In this document: in pieces, positions 34,381-43,165 of the stretch | Layout of the letters: each line of letters starts with the position of its first letter | How positions within the stretch are numbered: position 1 is the first letter of the stretch | Assembly (NCBI RefSeq): GCF_009193135.1 | Contig: NZ_VUKC01000004.1 | Location: 1-64,000, forward strand | Direction: 5' to 3' | From: Georgenia satyanarayanai | GTDB lineage: Bacteria; Actinomycetota; Actinomycetes; Actinomycetales; Actinomycetaceae | DNA length: 64,000 nucleotides | The notes under the pieces: generated by a model | Told to the model about the DNA's origin: nothing | The model's database searches: none | Seen by the model: the letters and a program-made list of their open reading frames with translations, nothing else | Translations under genes and position numbers: made by a program

Positions 34381-35460
34381 ATGACCACGATCGAAGAACC
34401 GGTGGCCGTCGACGAGGAGAAGCTGATGAGCTTCGTGTTCGCCGCTGTGGGGGAGGTGGGTGCCGCGCTCAACAGCGCGCTGGTCGTCATGGGCGACAAG
34501 CTCGGCTGGTACCGGAGTCTCGCCGACGAGGGCCCGGCCACCCCGGCGGAGCTGGCCGACCGCACCGGGACCGACGCCCACTACACGCGCGAGTGGCTCA
34601 ACGCCCAGGCCGCCGGCGCCTACGTCGACTACGACGCCGAGAGCGGGCGGTACACGCTGCCGCCCGAGCACGCGGTCGCGCTCGCCGACGAGTCGAGCCC
34701 GGCGTACCTCCCGGGCCTGTTCCAGATCGCCCACGGCACGATCAGGGGTACCCCCGCGATCATCGAGGCGGCCCGCATCGGCGGCGGGCACGGCTGGCAC
34801 GAGCACAACGGTGACGTGCACGTCGGCTGCGAGCGGTTCTTCCGGCCGAGCTATGCCGCCTACCTCGTCGACGCATGGCTGCCGGCCCTGGACGGCGTCG
34901 TCGACAAGCTCCGGAGTGGCGCGCGGGTGGCGGACGTCGGCTGTGGCCACGGGGCCTCCACCATCCTCATGGCGCAGGCCTTCCCGGCCTCGACGTTCCT
35001 CGGGACCGACTACCACCATGAGTCGATCGAGACCGCACGCGACCGTGCGGCCGCCGCCGGGGTCGGCGACCGGGTCCGCTTCGAGGTCCGGCCGGCCACC
35101 GAGTCCGCGGGCACCGGCTACGACCTCGTGACCATGTTCGACTGCCTGCACGACATGGGTGACCCGCAGGGGGCCGCGCTCACCGTGCGCGAGTCCCTCG
35201 CCGACGACGGCACGTGGATGGTCGTCGAGCCGGCGGCGGGGGACAGGGTCGAGGAGAACCTCAACCCTGTCGGGCGGGCCTACTACGGGTTCTCCACCCT
35301 GCTGTGCACGCCGGCCTCGCTGGCCCAGGACGTCGGCACGGCCCTGGGAACGCAGGCGGGCCCCGCGCGGATCGAGCAGATCACCCGCAAGGCCGGCTTC
35401 ACCGGGTTCCGGTTGGCCGCGCAGACCCCGTTCAACAACGTGCTGGAGGTGAGGCCGTAG
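34381..35460 (+). CDS. SAM-dependent methyltransferase with winged-helix N-terminus
   Basis: 359 aa. Residues about 45-100 (GPATPAELADRTGTDAHYTR, EWLNAQAAGAYV) are a winged-helix dimerisation domain as in O-methyltransferase-like enzymes, and the class I core follows: VADVGCGHGASTILMAQAFP (SAM loop), FLGTDYHHESIETAR and YDLVTMFDCLHDMGDP. It resembles the mycobacterial Rv2258c type. The substrate is unknown. ATG 34381 has GGAG further upstream (gaaggagagtgtc). It is divergent from the HD/LuxR gene with 169 bases between starts, so regulation by that protein is possible. Confidence 0.85.
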   Translation: MTTIEEPVAVDEEKLMSFVFAAVGEVGAALNSALVVMGDKLGWYRSLADEGPATPAELADRTGTDAHYTREWLNAQAAGAYVDYDAESGRYTLPPEHAVALADESSPAYLPGLFQIAHGTIRGTPAIIEAARIGGGHGWHEHNGDVHVGCERFFRPSYAAYLVDAWLPALDGVVDKLRSGARVADVGCGHGASTILMAQAFPASTFLGTDYHHESIETARDRAAAAGVGDRVRFEVRPATESAGTGYDLVTMFDCLHDMGDPQGAALTVRESLADDGTWMVVEPAAGDRVEENLNPVGRAYYGFSTLLCTPASLAQDVGTALGTQAGPARIEQITRKAGFTGFRLAAQTPFNNVLEVRP

Positions 35461-35465
35461 CGCCC

Positions 35466-35494
35466 GGTCGCCGACGCGACCCCGCCGGGTACCC
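35466..35494. terminator. Possible terminator region between convergent genes
   Basis: Two short dyads (GGTCGC/GCGACC around 35466-35481 and CCGGGTACCCGG just after) fill the 47-base gap between the methyltransferase (+) and the TetR gene (-). The stems are short, so confidence is low. Confidence 0.35.
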
Positions 35495-35507
35495 GGTCGC
35501 CGGCGTG

Positions 35508-36089
35508 TCAGAGGGGCGTGGAGAAGGTGCCGTCCGTGGCGAGCTCCAACAGCAGGCGGCGAGCAGACTCGATGCTCGCGGCGTCCTCGTCACCGAGCAG
35601 GACGGCAGTGGCGACCCCCTCGGCGGCTCGCCGCACGATCTGGATGCGTTCGGCGCTCAGCCCGTCGAGGGCGAACTGCTCGCTCCACCACGCACTGTGC
35701 TCCTGCGCGACGGCGGCCGCGGCGGGGATCGCGTGGAGACCGGTCCAGGTGGCCGCTGACGTGAGGTCGCGCGCCGCGTCAGCATCCGAGCTCCCCGCGC
35801 AGAGTGCGCGGATGTAGGCACGGAGCATCTTGCCGGGGTAGTTCTCCGACAGGTCGAGGTGAGCGAGGACCGCCTCCCGGAAGCGTTCGTGCACGTCCTG
35901 CACGACGGCGGTCACCAGCTGGTCCCGGCTGCCGAAGTGGTGGATCAGACCGCTCTTCGACACACCGGCGGCCGTGGCGACCTGACCCAGGGTGACGGCG
36001 GCGCCCTTCTCCAGGATCACCTGGGTGGCCGCGTCGAGCACGGCACGCCGGGTGCGCTCGGTGTTGCGCGTCGGGCGCCCCTCGGTCAT
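35508..36089 (-). CDS. TetR-family transcriptional regulator
   Basis: 193 aa. The N-terminal HTH reads RRAVLDAATQVILEKGAAVT, LGQVATAAGVSKSGLIHHFG and SRDQLVTAVV, standard for TetR. The C-terminal part (about 80-193) contains the helical ligand domain. It is downstream of the MFS exporter on the same strand, separated by a 34-base perfect palindrome (36154-36187). A multidrug-exporter repressor role is the usual situation for such pairs. Confidence 0.9.
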   Translation of the reverse strand: MTEGRPTRNTERTRRAVLDAATQVILEKGAAVTLGQVATAAGVSKSGLIHHFGSRDQLVTAVVQDVHERFREAVLAHLDLSENYPGKMLRAYIRALCAGSSDADAARDLTSAATWTGLHAIPAAAAVAQEHSAWWSEQFALDGLSAERIQIVRRAAEGVATAVLLGDEDAASIESARRLLLELATDGTFSTPL

Positions 36090-36153
36090 CGGTCCATCCG
36101 TTCTGCTTCGCCACCAGTACTGACCAGCCGGTCGATCGTACGACGCAGGAGTG

Positions 36154-36187
36154 CCGCTGGTACCGCCGCGCGCGGCGGTACCAGCGG
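36154..36187. promoter_or_regulatory. Perfect 17+17-base palindrome between MFS and TetR genes
   Basis: CCGCTGGTACCGCCGCG followed directly by its reverse complement (centre between 36170 and 36171). It lies between the exporter stop (36191) and the TetR start (36089). With no loop bases it would fold as a long cruciform or hairpin; it could end or attenuate the exporter transcript, or be the TetR operator. Confidence 0.55.
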
Positions 36188-36190
36188 GAC

Positions 36191-37747
36191 TCAGTGCACG
36201 AGCTCGCGCTCGTGCTCCGCAGCGAGATCCGCGTTCGCGGCTGCACCGCGGAGCGTGACCAGGGTCCAGATCGCGGTGAGGACCATGAGCGCTGCCCCGG
36301 CGATGCCGGTGACGGTGATCGCATCGGTGAACGCATTCTCGGCGGTCTCGAGGACGGACGCCCCGGCACTGCCGCCGACCTCGGCCGACACCAGGAGGGC
36401 TTCCGCCATCGTCGAGGACGCCCGGTCGGCAAGGTCCGCAGGCAGGTCGAGCGCTGCCGTGCCGGCCGTGACCACCCGGGTGTACCAGGCGACGAGCACC
36501 CCACCCAGGACGGCGGTGCCGAGCGTCGTGCCGAGCTCGTACGCGGTCTCCGAGGTCGCGGCGGCCTGTCCAGCACGGTCGGGCTTGACCGAGCTCATGA
36601 TGATGTCGTTGCTCAACGCCAGGCCCACACCCGCGCCCAGGGCGACCAGCGCGAGGGCGGTCGCGATGAGAAGGGGGCTCGACGTCGGCGTGAGGAAGAT
36701 CGTCAGGCTGAACCCGACCGCGGCGATGACAAGGCCGGAGGCCATGACGTAGGCGGGCAGGAAACGCTTGACGAGCACGGCCGCGGCGAACGCGGCGGTC
36801 GCGGCGAGGACCGCCTGGGGGATCAGCCAGACCGACGCCTGGAGCGGGTTGAGTCCCAGGACGAGCTGAAGGTGCTGGACGAGCGCGACCAGCGCGCCGA
36901 CCATCGCGAAGACCGAGAGCAGGTCCGCGACCACGGCGCCCCGGAAGTAGCGCACCTTGAACAGCCTGACCTCGAGGAGCGGCGTGGGAAGGGTGAGCTG
37001 CCGACGGACGAACAGGCCGACGGCGACCAGGCCGACGACGAGTGCCGTCATCCCCAGAGCGGTGTCCTTGCCACCGGTCAGAGTCTTGATGGCGTACACC
37101 GTGCCGATCATGCCGACGAAGGAGAGCGCGACGCTGGGGAGGTCGATCCGGTGCAGGTCGGGGTTGCGGCTCTCGGGCAGCAGGACCGGGCCCAGGACGA
37201 GCAGGGCGAGCATGACGGGGATGTTCATGAGGAACGCCGCCTGCCAGCTGAAGGTCTCGATGACCCAGCCGCCGACGATCGGCCCGACCGCGGCGCCGAC
37301 CGACGCCATCGCGGCCCAGGCGGCCATCGCGTAACGGCGCTGCTGCCGGTCGAGGAACATGTTGCGCACCAGGGACAGCGTCGACGGCATCATGATCGCG
37401 CCGCCCACCCCCAGGAGTGCCCGAGCGCCGATCAGCATCCACGGTGCTGTCGCCAGCGCTCCGAGCGCCGACGCCATCGCGAAGATGACCGCGCCGATGA
37501 GCAGGTTCCGACGCCGTCCGAAGCGGTCGCCCAGCGTGCTCATCGCGACGAGCAGGCTGGCGAGGACGAGCGAGTAGATGTCGATCATCCACAGCTGCTG
37601 GATGCCCGTGGGGCTGAGCTCGGCGGAGATCGCGGGCAGGCCGAGGATCAGCACGGTGCCGTCGATGGTGATGAGAAGAAGGGGCAGGACGAGTACGGCA
37701 AGACCCATCCAGGTCTTGGCGGTGGCCTTCGGGGGTGCGTGACTCAT
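36191..37747 (-). CDS. MFS multidrug exporter, QacA/SmvA type (DHA2)
   Basis: 518 aa with about 14 membrane helices. LLLITIDGTVLILGLPAISA in helix 1, WMIDIYSLVLASLLVAMSTL with GDRFGRRRN (motif A), GARALLGVGGAIMMPSTLSL and ASVGAAVGPIVGGWVIETFS (motif C) are family marks. The Asp in ITIDGTV and in MIDIY are typical for cation exporters of the QacA/SmvA group. ATG 37747 has GAGGAA at 3-4 bases. A TetR gene lies downstream. In the upstream region, CGGTCGGT and CCGGTCGG at about 37798-37827 are possible regulator half-sites. Confidence 0.88.
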   Translation of the reverse strand: MSHAPPKATAKTWMGLAVLVLPLLLITIDGTVLILGLPAISAELSPTGIQQLWMIDIYSLVLASLLVAMSTLGDRFGRRRNLLIGAVIFAMASALGALATAPWMLIGARALLGVGGAIMMPSTLSLVRNMFLDRQQRRYAMAAWAAMASVGAAVGPIVGGWVIETFSWQAAFLMNIPVMLALLVLGPVLLPESRNPDLHRIDLPSVALSFVGMIGTVYAIKTLTGGKDTALGMTALVVGLVAVGLFVRRQLTLPTPLLEVRLFKVRYFRGAVVADLLSVFAMVGALVALVQHLQLVLGLNPLQASVWLIPQAVLAATAAFAAAVLVKRFLPAYVMASGLVIAAVGFSLTIFLTPTSSPLLIATALALVALGAGVGLALSNDIIMSSVKPDRAGQAAATSETAYELGTTLGTAVLGGVLVAWYTRVVTAGTAALDLPADLADRASSTMAEALLVSAEVGGSAGASVLETAENAFTDAITVTGIAGAALMVLTAIWTLVTLRGAAANADLAAEHERELVH

Positions 37748-37794
37748 GGGTTCCTCGCCAGGTGGGAGTGGGTGGCTGTGACGACGGTACAGCA

Positions 37795-37828
37795 CGATCG
37801 GTCGGTAAAACATTCCCACCGGTCGGCG
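37795..37828. promoter_or_regulatory. Possible TetR-type binding region upstream of the exporter
   Basis: The sequence ATCGGTCGGTAAAACATTCC with CACCGGTCGG after it contains two CGGTCGG-type words near the expected promoter of the MFS gene. ACCGACCG-like words are frequent in TetR operators of actinobacteria. The arrangement is a direct rather than inverted repeat, so the call is tentative. Confidence 0.3.
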
Positions 37829-37920
37829 TAGCCGTACGAGCATGAGTCTGCGCGTGCCGTCAGGCTCGCAGTGGAGTCAGCGACTCCGCGGCCGCGGTGC
37901 TCACCTGCCCCTGCGCCTCG

Positions 37921-38817
37921 CTATCGCGGAGCTCCCACGGCGGCTGGGGGCGCCGCGGGGACTGCGGAGAGGAAGCCGCGGATGAGGCCGGCGACCTCGT
38001 CCACGGCACTCTCGAGGAGGAAGTGCCCGCCGGCCAGGAGGTGGATCTGCGCCTCGGGGAGGTCGCGAGTGAAGGCGCGTGCGCCTTCGGGGCCGAAGAT
38101 CTCGTCGCCCTCGCCCCAGACGGCGAGCAGTGGCACCTGACTCTCCCTGAAGTACTCGTGCAACCTGGGGTAGAGGGCAACGTTGGCCGCGTAGTCGCGA
38201 AAGAGCGCGAGCTGGACACGGTCGTTGCCCGGGCGGGAGACGAGAGCGTGGTCGTGCCGCCAGGTCTCCGGGTCCACCAGGGTGGGATCGGTGACGCCGT
38301 GGACGTACTGCCAGCGGATCGCGTCGATGCTCAGCGCCTCGCGCATTGCGGCCTCCGTCGTCGCGGTCTGCTCGCGCTGGTAGGCAGTCACCGGCTCCCA
38401 GAAGCTCTCGACGAAGCCCTCCTCGTAGGCGTTGCCGTTCTGCGTGATGATCGCGGTGATCGCCTCCGGTCGCCGCAGCGCCAGCCGCCACCCGATGGGT
38501 GCGCCGTAGTCCTGGACGTAGATCGCGTAGCTGGCGATGTCGAGCTCGTCGAGGAGTGCCTCGGTGAGATCGGCCAGGGCGTCGAAGGAGTACTCGAACT
38601 CCTCCACGCCGGGCGCCGCGGACAGGCCGAAGCCAAGGTGGTCCGGCGCGACGACGTGGAACCGATCTGCCAGCAGCGAGATCAGGTGGCGGAACATGAA
38701 CGAGCTCGTCGGGTAGCCGTGCAGCAGGACGACTGTCCGGGCGCCCGGGTCACCCGCCTCCCGGTAGAAGAACTCGTACCCGTTGACCACCCGGGAGCGG
38801 TGGTGGACATCGACCAT
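37921..38817 (-). CDS. Alpha/beta hydrolase, haloalkane dehalogenase/epoxide hydrolase-like
   Basis: 298 aa. HGYPTSSFMFRHL (33-45) forms the oxyanion hole, Asp103 in YVQDYGAPIGW is the nucleophile (an Asp, as in dehalogenases, fluoroacetate dehalogenases and epoxide hydrolases), Asp238 in WGEGDEIFG is the acid, and His265 in GGHFLLE the base. A cap domain occupies about 125-215. It is cytosolic, with no signal peptide. It is divergent from the CGNR/ABATE regulator gene, and the space between holds two TCTAACC-N18-GGTTA(G/T)A sites, so the enzyme is probably controlled by that regulator. The substrate cannot be told from sequence. Confidence 0.87.
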   Translation of the reverse strand: MVDVHHRSRVVNGYEFFYREAGDPGARTVVLLHGYPTSSFMFRHLISLLADRFHVVAPDHLGFGLSAAPGVEEFEYSFDALADLTEALLDELDIASYAIYVQDYGAPIGWRLALRRPEAITAIITQNGNAYEEGFVESFWEPVTAYQREQTATTEAAMREALSIDAIRWQYVHGVTDPTLVDPETWRHDHALVSRPGNDRVQLALFRDYAANVALYPRLHEYFRESQVPLLAVWGEGDEIFGPEGARAFTRDLPEAQIHLLAGGHFLLESAVDEVAGLIRGFLSAVPAAPPAAVGAPR

Positions 38818-38819
38818 GA

Positions 38820-38851
38820 TCTAACCCCTTTTCGAGAGTGAAGTGGTTAGA
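38820..38851. promoter_or_regulatory. Operator copy 1: TCTAACC-N18-GGTTAGA
   Basis: A 32-base perfect dyad with 7-base arms (38820-38826, 38845-38851), starting 2 bases upstream of the hydrolase start codon. The same geometry is repeated 51 bases further on. Likely a regulator binding site for the divergent pair. Confidence 0.6.
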
Positions 38852-38870
38852 CAGACGGTACGGAGGTGCA

Positions 38871-38902
38871 TCTAACCTGTCAACGCTCCGGTATCGGTTA
38901 TA
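38871..38902. promoter_or_regulatory. Operator copy 2: TCTAACC-N18-GGTTATA
   Basis: Arms at 38871-38877 and 38896-38902 with exactly the same 18-base spacer as copy 1 and one mismatch. It ends 2 bases before the ATG of the CGNR/ABATE regulator, as expected for autoregulation. Confidence 0.55.
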
Positions 38903-38904
38903 CG

Positions 38905-39480
38905 ATGACTCGCGTGATGACCGTTCCCGACGACGAGGCGCTGCTCCTGGAGCTGCTCAACACCACTCCCGTGGAGAACGGCGCGCCGACCGACGCCCTG
39001 TCCGACGACGACGCTGCGGCCGCCTGGACGAGCGCCCGCGGCGGTACCGGCACGGCCGGTGAGGTGGCGACGGTCCGCAAGGTCCGCGAGGCGCTGCAGG
39101 GCGTCGTCCGTGGGGACGAGCCGCCGGAGCGTCTGGCACCCTTCCTCGTCGGCGCGGCGATGATCCCGTCGTTCGTGTCCGGCCGGCTTCATTGGCAGCT
39201 CGAGGCGCCCGCGGACCAGGCCTTCGCAGTCCGGGCCGTGCTCGCCTGGCATGCCCTGGAGGACACGCGGCCAGGCCGGCTGCGCGCGTGCGGCAATCCC
39301 GACTGCCGCCTCTTCCTCATCGACCGCAGCCACGGAAACCGGGCGCAGTGGTGCTCCATGGCCGTGTGTGGCAATCGGATGAAGGCGCGACGGCACTACG
39401 AACGCAAGCGTCAGACGACGCAGGACCGGCACGGTGCGGTCGGGGGCGCCGACGGCGGGTCGGGCGAGCCCGGGGTGTGA
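38905..39480 (+). CDS. ABATE-domain / CGNR zinc-finger regulator
   Basis: 191 aa. The N-terminal ABATE-like ligand region (LLELLNTTPVENGAPTDALS) is followed by the CGNR zinc finger: LRACGNPDCRLFLIDRSHGN then RAQWCSMAVCGNRMKARRHY. The four Cys (CGNPDC and CSMAVC) are intact. Such proteins are thought to be stress- or ligand-responsive regulators in actinobacteria. The gene is divergent from the alpha/beta hydrolase and preceded by twin operators. Confidence 0.88.
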   Translation: MTRVMTVPDDEALLLELLNTTPVENGAPTDALSDDDAAAAWTSARGGTGTAGEVATVRKVREALQGVVRGDEPPERLAPFLVGAAMIPSFVSGRLHWQLEAPADQAFAVRAVLAWHALEDTRPGRLRACGNPDCRLFLIDRSHGNRAQWCSMAVCGNRMKARRHYERKRQTTQDRHGAVGGADGGSGEPGV

Positions 39481-39537
39481 CTGCCTCGGGTGGGGATGGG
39501 CGACTCACCCTGCCTGTCGACAGGAGGCCACGACATC

Positions 39538-40341
39538 TCAGTTGAGCGCGCGGGTCGACTCGGGGATCACGCCGTCGGCGTAGAGGCTCTTGGCGAGGTC
39601 CTGCAGGGCGGTGAGGGCAACCCGCTGGGTGGTGGGGCCGTAGGAGATGCGGGCGACGCCGAGGGCCTCGTACTCGGCGGCGGTGAGTGCGCCGGGCAGG
39701 CCGATGACGCTGACCTTGCGCTCGCCGATGCCCTCGACGAGCCGGCGGGTGACGTCGGCGTCGAGGACCCCGGGGACGAAGACGATGTCGGCACCGGCGT
39801 CGAGGTAGGCGCGGCCGCGCTCGACGGCGTCGGCGACGGAATCTTCCATCGGGCGGTCGCCGCCGCGCACGATCGCGTCGGTGCGGGCGTTGAGGGAGAA
39901 GGGCACGCCCTCGGCCTCGCCGGCGGCGACGACGGCCGCCACGCGGGCCGCTGCCTCGGCGACCGGGCGCAGGCGGTCCTCCATGTTGGCGCCGACGATG
40001 CCGGCGCCGATGGCGCGGCGGGTGGTCTCGCCGGTGTCCTCGTAACCGTCGTCGAGGTCGGCGGTGACCGGCACGTCCCCGGCGGCCGCGACGATGCGGC
40101 CGACCATGTCGAGGGTGAGGTCGAAGGGGATGGTGCCGTCCGGGTAGCCGAAGGTGGCGGCGATCGAGTGGCCGGCGGTGGCGATGGCCCTGGTCTCCGG
40201 CAGGGCGAGGATCGCCTTCGCCGAGACGACGTCCCAGACGTTCACCACCCGCAGGATCTCGGGCGCCGCGTGCAGGGCGGACAGGGTGCGCGCGCGGTCG
40301 GCCGGGGAGGTGGTGGGCTCGTTCGAGGTCTGGGAGGTCAT
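39538..40341 (-). CDS. Isocitrate lyase / PEP mutase family enzyme
   Basis: 267 aa. LRVVNVWDVVSAKAILAL (substrate loop), IATAGHSIAATFGYPDG, VPVTADLDDGYEDT (the DxDxG metal-binding motif), GANMEDR and FSLNARTDA match the PEP mutase/ICL superfamily. The Lys-Lys-Cys-Gly catalytic motif of true isocitrate lyase is absent, so it is one of the small carboxy-phosphonoenolpyruvate-type lyases or mutases of unknown substrate. It is convergent with the regulator gene at 38905. Confidence 0.85.
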   Translation of the reverse strand: MTSQTSNEPTTSPADRARTLSALHAAPEILRVVNVWDVVSAKAILALPETRAIATAGHSIAATFGYPDGTIPFDLTLDMVGRIVAAAGDVPVTADLDDGYEDTGETTRRAIGAGIVGANMEDRLRPVAEAAARVAAVVAAGEAEGVPFSLNARTDAIVRGGDRPMEDSVADAVERGRAYLDAGADIVFVPGVLDADVTRRLVEGIGERKVSVIGLPGALTAAEYEALGVARISYGPTTQRVALTALQDLAKSLYADGVIPESTRALN

Positions 40342-40416
40342 CCGGCCACGCTAGCGGCGCGTGTGGCGCGTGGGAAGGCGGCTCCCGACGGACGGTCGGT
40401 GTGCTTCGATCTGGCC

Positions 40417-41160
40417 ATGAGAATCGCTGTGGCCGGTGGCACCGGCGTCGTCGGCAGGCACGTCGTGGACGCCGTGTCCGCCTCCGGGCACGAGCCCGTG
40501 GTGCTCGCCCGCTCGCGCGGCGTGGACCTGACGACCGGCGCGGGACTGGACGACGCGCTCGGCGGCGTGACCGCCGTCGTCGACGTCAGCAACGTGACGA
40601 CGCTGTCCCGGCGGACCGCCGAGCGGTTCTTCGTCCGCGCGAGCGAGAACCTTCTTTCCGCTGGGCGGCGCGCCGGGGTGCGCCACCACGTGCTGCTATC
40701 GATCGTCGGCGTCGACCGGTGCCCGCTCGGGTACTACCGCGCCAAGCTGCGGCAGGAGGCCGAGGTGCTGGCCGGTCCGGTGCCCGCGACGGTGCTGCGG
40801 GCGACCCAGTTCCACGAGTTCGTCGACCAGACGCTGGCGCGTGTGCCGGGGCCGGTCGCCGTCGTCCCGCGCATGCGGATGCAGCCGGTGGCGGCCTCGG
40901 AGTTGGCGGCGCACCTCGTCGAGGTCGCCGTCGGGGAGCCGGAGCGGCGCGCGGCGGACCTCGCGGGGCCGGAGGTGCACGAGATCGTCGACCTCGCCCC
41001 GCAGGTGACGGCGGCGAGGGGGCTGCGCCGGCGGGTGCTGCCGGTCCGGATGCCCGGGGGAGCGGGACGGGCGATGACGGACGGCTCGCTGCTGCCGACC
41101 GAGGACGGGCCGCGGGGGCGGATCACCTTCCGGGAGTGGCTGGACGCCGAGGTCCGCTAG
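40417..41160 (+). CDS. NmrA-like NAD(P)-binding protein
   Basis: 247 aa. The Rossmann start MRIAVAGGTGVVGRHVVDAV has the GxxGxxG nucleotide motif. VLLSIVGVDRCPLGYYRAKL carries the YYRAK of atypical SDRs, followed by ATQFHEFVDQTL. It is a cytosolic NAD(P)H sensor or reductase of unknown substrate. Its stop codon TAG overlaps the stop of the convergent gene within a shared CTAG at 41157-41160. Confidence 0.85.
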   Translation: MRIAVAGGTGVVGRHVVDAVSASGHEPVVLARSRGVDLTTGAGLDDALGGVTAVVDVSNVTTLSRRTAERFFVRASENLLSAGRRAGVRHHVLLSIVGVDRCPLGYYRAKLRQEAEVLAGPVPATVLRATQFHEFVDQTLARVPGPVAVVPRMRMQPVAASELAAHLVEVAVGEPERRAADLAGPEVHEIVDLAPQVTAARGLRRRVLPVRMPGGAGRAMTDGSLLPTEDGPRGRITFREWLDAEVR

Positions 41161-41855
41161 GAGTCGCGTCCCGCCTCAGGCGTGTGGACGGGGCCAGCCC
41201 GCCGCTGCACCACCGGGGCGAGGACCACGAGGGCGGTAGCCGCGAGCACGTGCCACACGGCGTGGCCCTGCCACAGGCTGTCCGGCACGCAGAGCGGCCC
41301 GCCGGCCCGCGACAGGGTGCCGATGAGACCGCCGAGGGCGAGGAGCGACACCGCCCAGCCGACCCGTCGGCGTGCCGGCGGCTGGGCGCGGGCGCGGACC
41401 CGGGTCAGCGCGACGGCGACGACCGCGACGAGCACCTGAGCCAGGTCGCCCGCGCGAGGAGCGAGGACGATGAGCGGGACGAGGGCCAGGGTCGGCAGTG
41501 CCCACCACCACCACAGCCGGGGGCGTCCGGTGAGGGCGGCGGCGGAGTCCGCCGCGACGAACGCCAGGGTCGCGAGGAGGGGGAGGTCGTGTGCGAGGTC
41601 GGCGTAGGCCGGGTCCGGCCCGTGCTCGACGAACGACCCGATGCCGATCCCGGCCACAAGGGCGGGGTAGCCGAGTGCTCGTGGCCCCGTGGTGACGGTG
41701 GCCGCGCCGTCGCTCATCGCACCCTCGTGCCGGCTGCCGCGAAGCGGGCGAAGGTACCCCACCGCGATCACCACGCCGGCGACCACGAACGCGAGGCTGC
41801 TCACCGCGGACACCGGCTCCAGGAGGAGGCCGTCGCCGAGCGGCTCGCAGGTCAC
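41157..41855 (-). CDS. Ceramidase-like multi-pass membrane protein
   Basis: About 232 aa with about seven hydrophobic segments, beginning CEPLGDGLLLEPVSAVSSLA then FVVAGVVIAVGYL. GIGSFVEHGPDPAYADLAHD and WQGHAVWHVLAATALVVLAP carry the His/Asp pattern of the alkaline ceramidase-like family (DUF/PF05875-like). Many bacterial members are of unknown substrate. The GTG start overlaps the stop of the DUF4203-like gene (GTGA), so they are coupled. Confidence 0.7.
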   Translation of the reverse strand: MTCEPLGDGLLLEPVSAVSSLAFVVAGVVIAVGYLRPLRGSRHEGAMSDGAATVTTGPRALGYPALVAGIGIGSFVEHGPDPAYADLAHDLPLLATLAFVAADSAAALTGRPRLWWWWALPTLALVPLIVLAPRAGDLAQVLVAVVAVALTRVRARAQPPARRRVGWAVSLLALGGLIGTLSRAGGPLCVPDSLWQGHAVWHVLAATALVVLAPVVQRRAGPVHTPEAGRDS

Positions 41856-42487
41856 CGGCTCGACGCCGCCCAGGACTGTCGCACGGTGCCCCGTTGGCCG
41901 CGCCGGGAGCGGCGCAGCTGGACGACGATGCCGACGACGGCGAGCACGAGGTACCCGAGGTACCAGGCGGGATGGTCCGCCAAGGAGACGTCGGCGCGGA
42001 CGAGGGACTCGACGTCGCGCATGTCGAGCAGCAGCATGAGCCCGGCGATGGTGATGCTCGCGCCGGCGAACGCGCTGATGACGACGAGCACCAGCTCGGG
42101 CAGGTTGGTCGCGATCGCGATCACGGCGAGCACCACACCACCGACGACTCCGGCCGCGGTCAGCACCCACGGTTCCTCGGCGCCGACGGCGGCAGCGACC
42201 GTCTGCCCGAGGACGAAACCCATCGCCCCGAACCCGAGGACCACGGCGACGGCGTAGAACAGGTAGGCCAGCGCCGCGAGCACCAGCGCCCCGACGATCG
42301 CTGCGGCCCAGCCGGCGACGGTGCCCAGGTACTCCTGGCCCGTCAGCTGCGTCACAGCGACGGCACCGACGCCGAAGCCGATGAAGGCGCCCCAGATCGC
42401 GAGGAGGATCCGCAGCGCGCCGCTCCCGCGGAAGCAGAGGAGCAGACCGAGCAGCACAGCGAGGACTCCGGTGATGACGTCGCTCAT
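41852..42487 (-). CDS. TMEM198/DUF4203-like multi-pass membrane protein
   Basis: 211 aa. About six or seven hydrophobic helices: [98 protein letters not shown] and [20 protein letters not shown]. The Gly-rich packing resembles DUF4203/TMEM198. The stop overlaps the next gene. Function unknown. Confidence 0.7.
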   Translation of the reverse strand: MSDVITGVLAVLLGLLLCFRGSGALRILLAIWGAFIGFGVGAVAVTQLTGQEYLGTVAGWAAAIVGALVLAALAYLFYAVAVVLGFGAMGFVLGQTVAAAVGAEEPWVLTAAGVVGGVVLAVIAIATNLPELVLVVISAFAGASITIAGLMLLLDMRDVESLVRADVSLADHPAWYLGYLVLAVVGIVVQLRRSRRGQRGTVRQSWAASSR

Positions 42488-42489
42488 CG

Positions 42490-43048
<559 letters not shown>

Positions 43049-43165
43049 GTGAGGGTGCATCCAGCCACCATGCAGGGCGACGCCTGCTCCAATTCGAAGG
43101 ATCGGGACCCCTTCTCCGCCATACGCGCTGGGCGTACTATCGGCCCATCACGTTCGGGGCTCACG

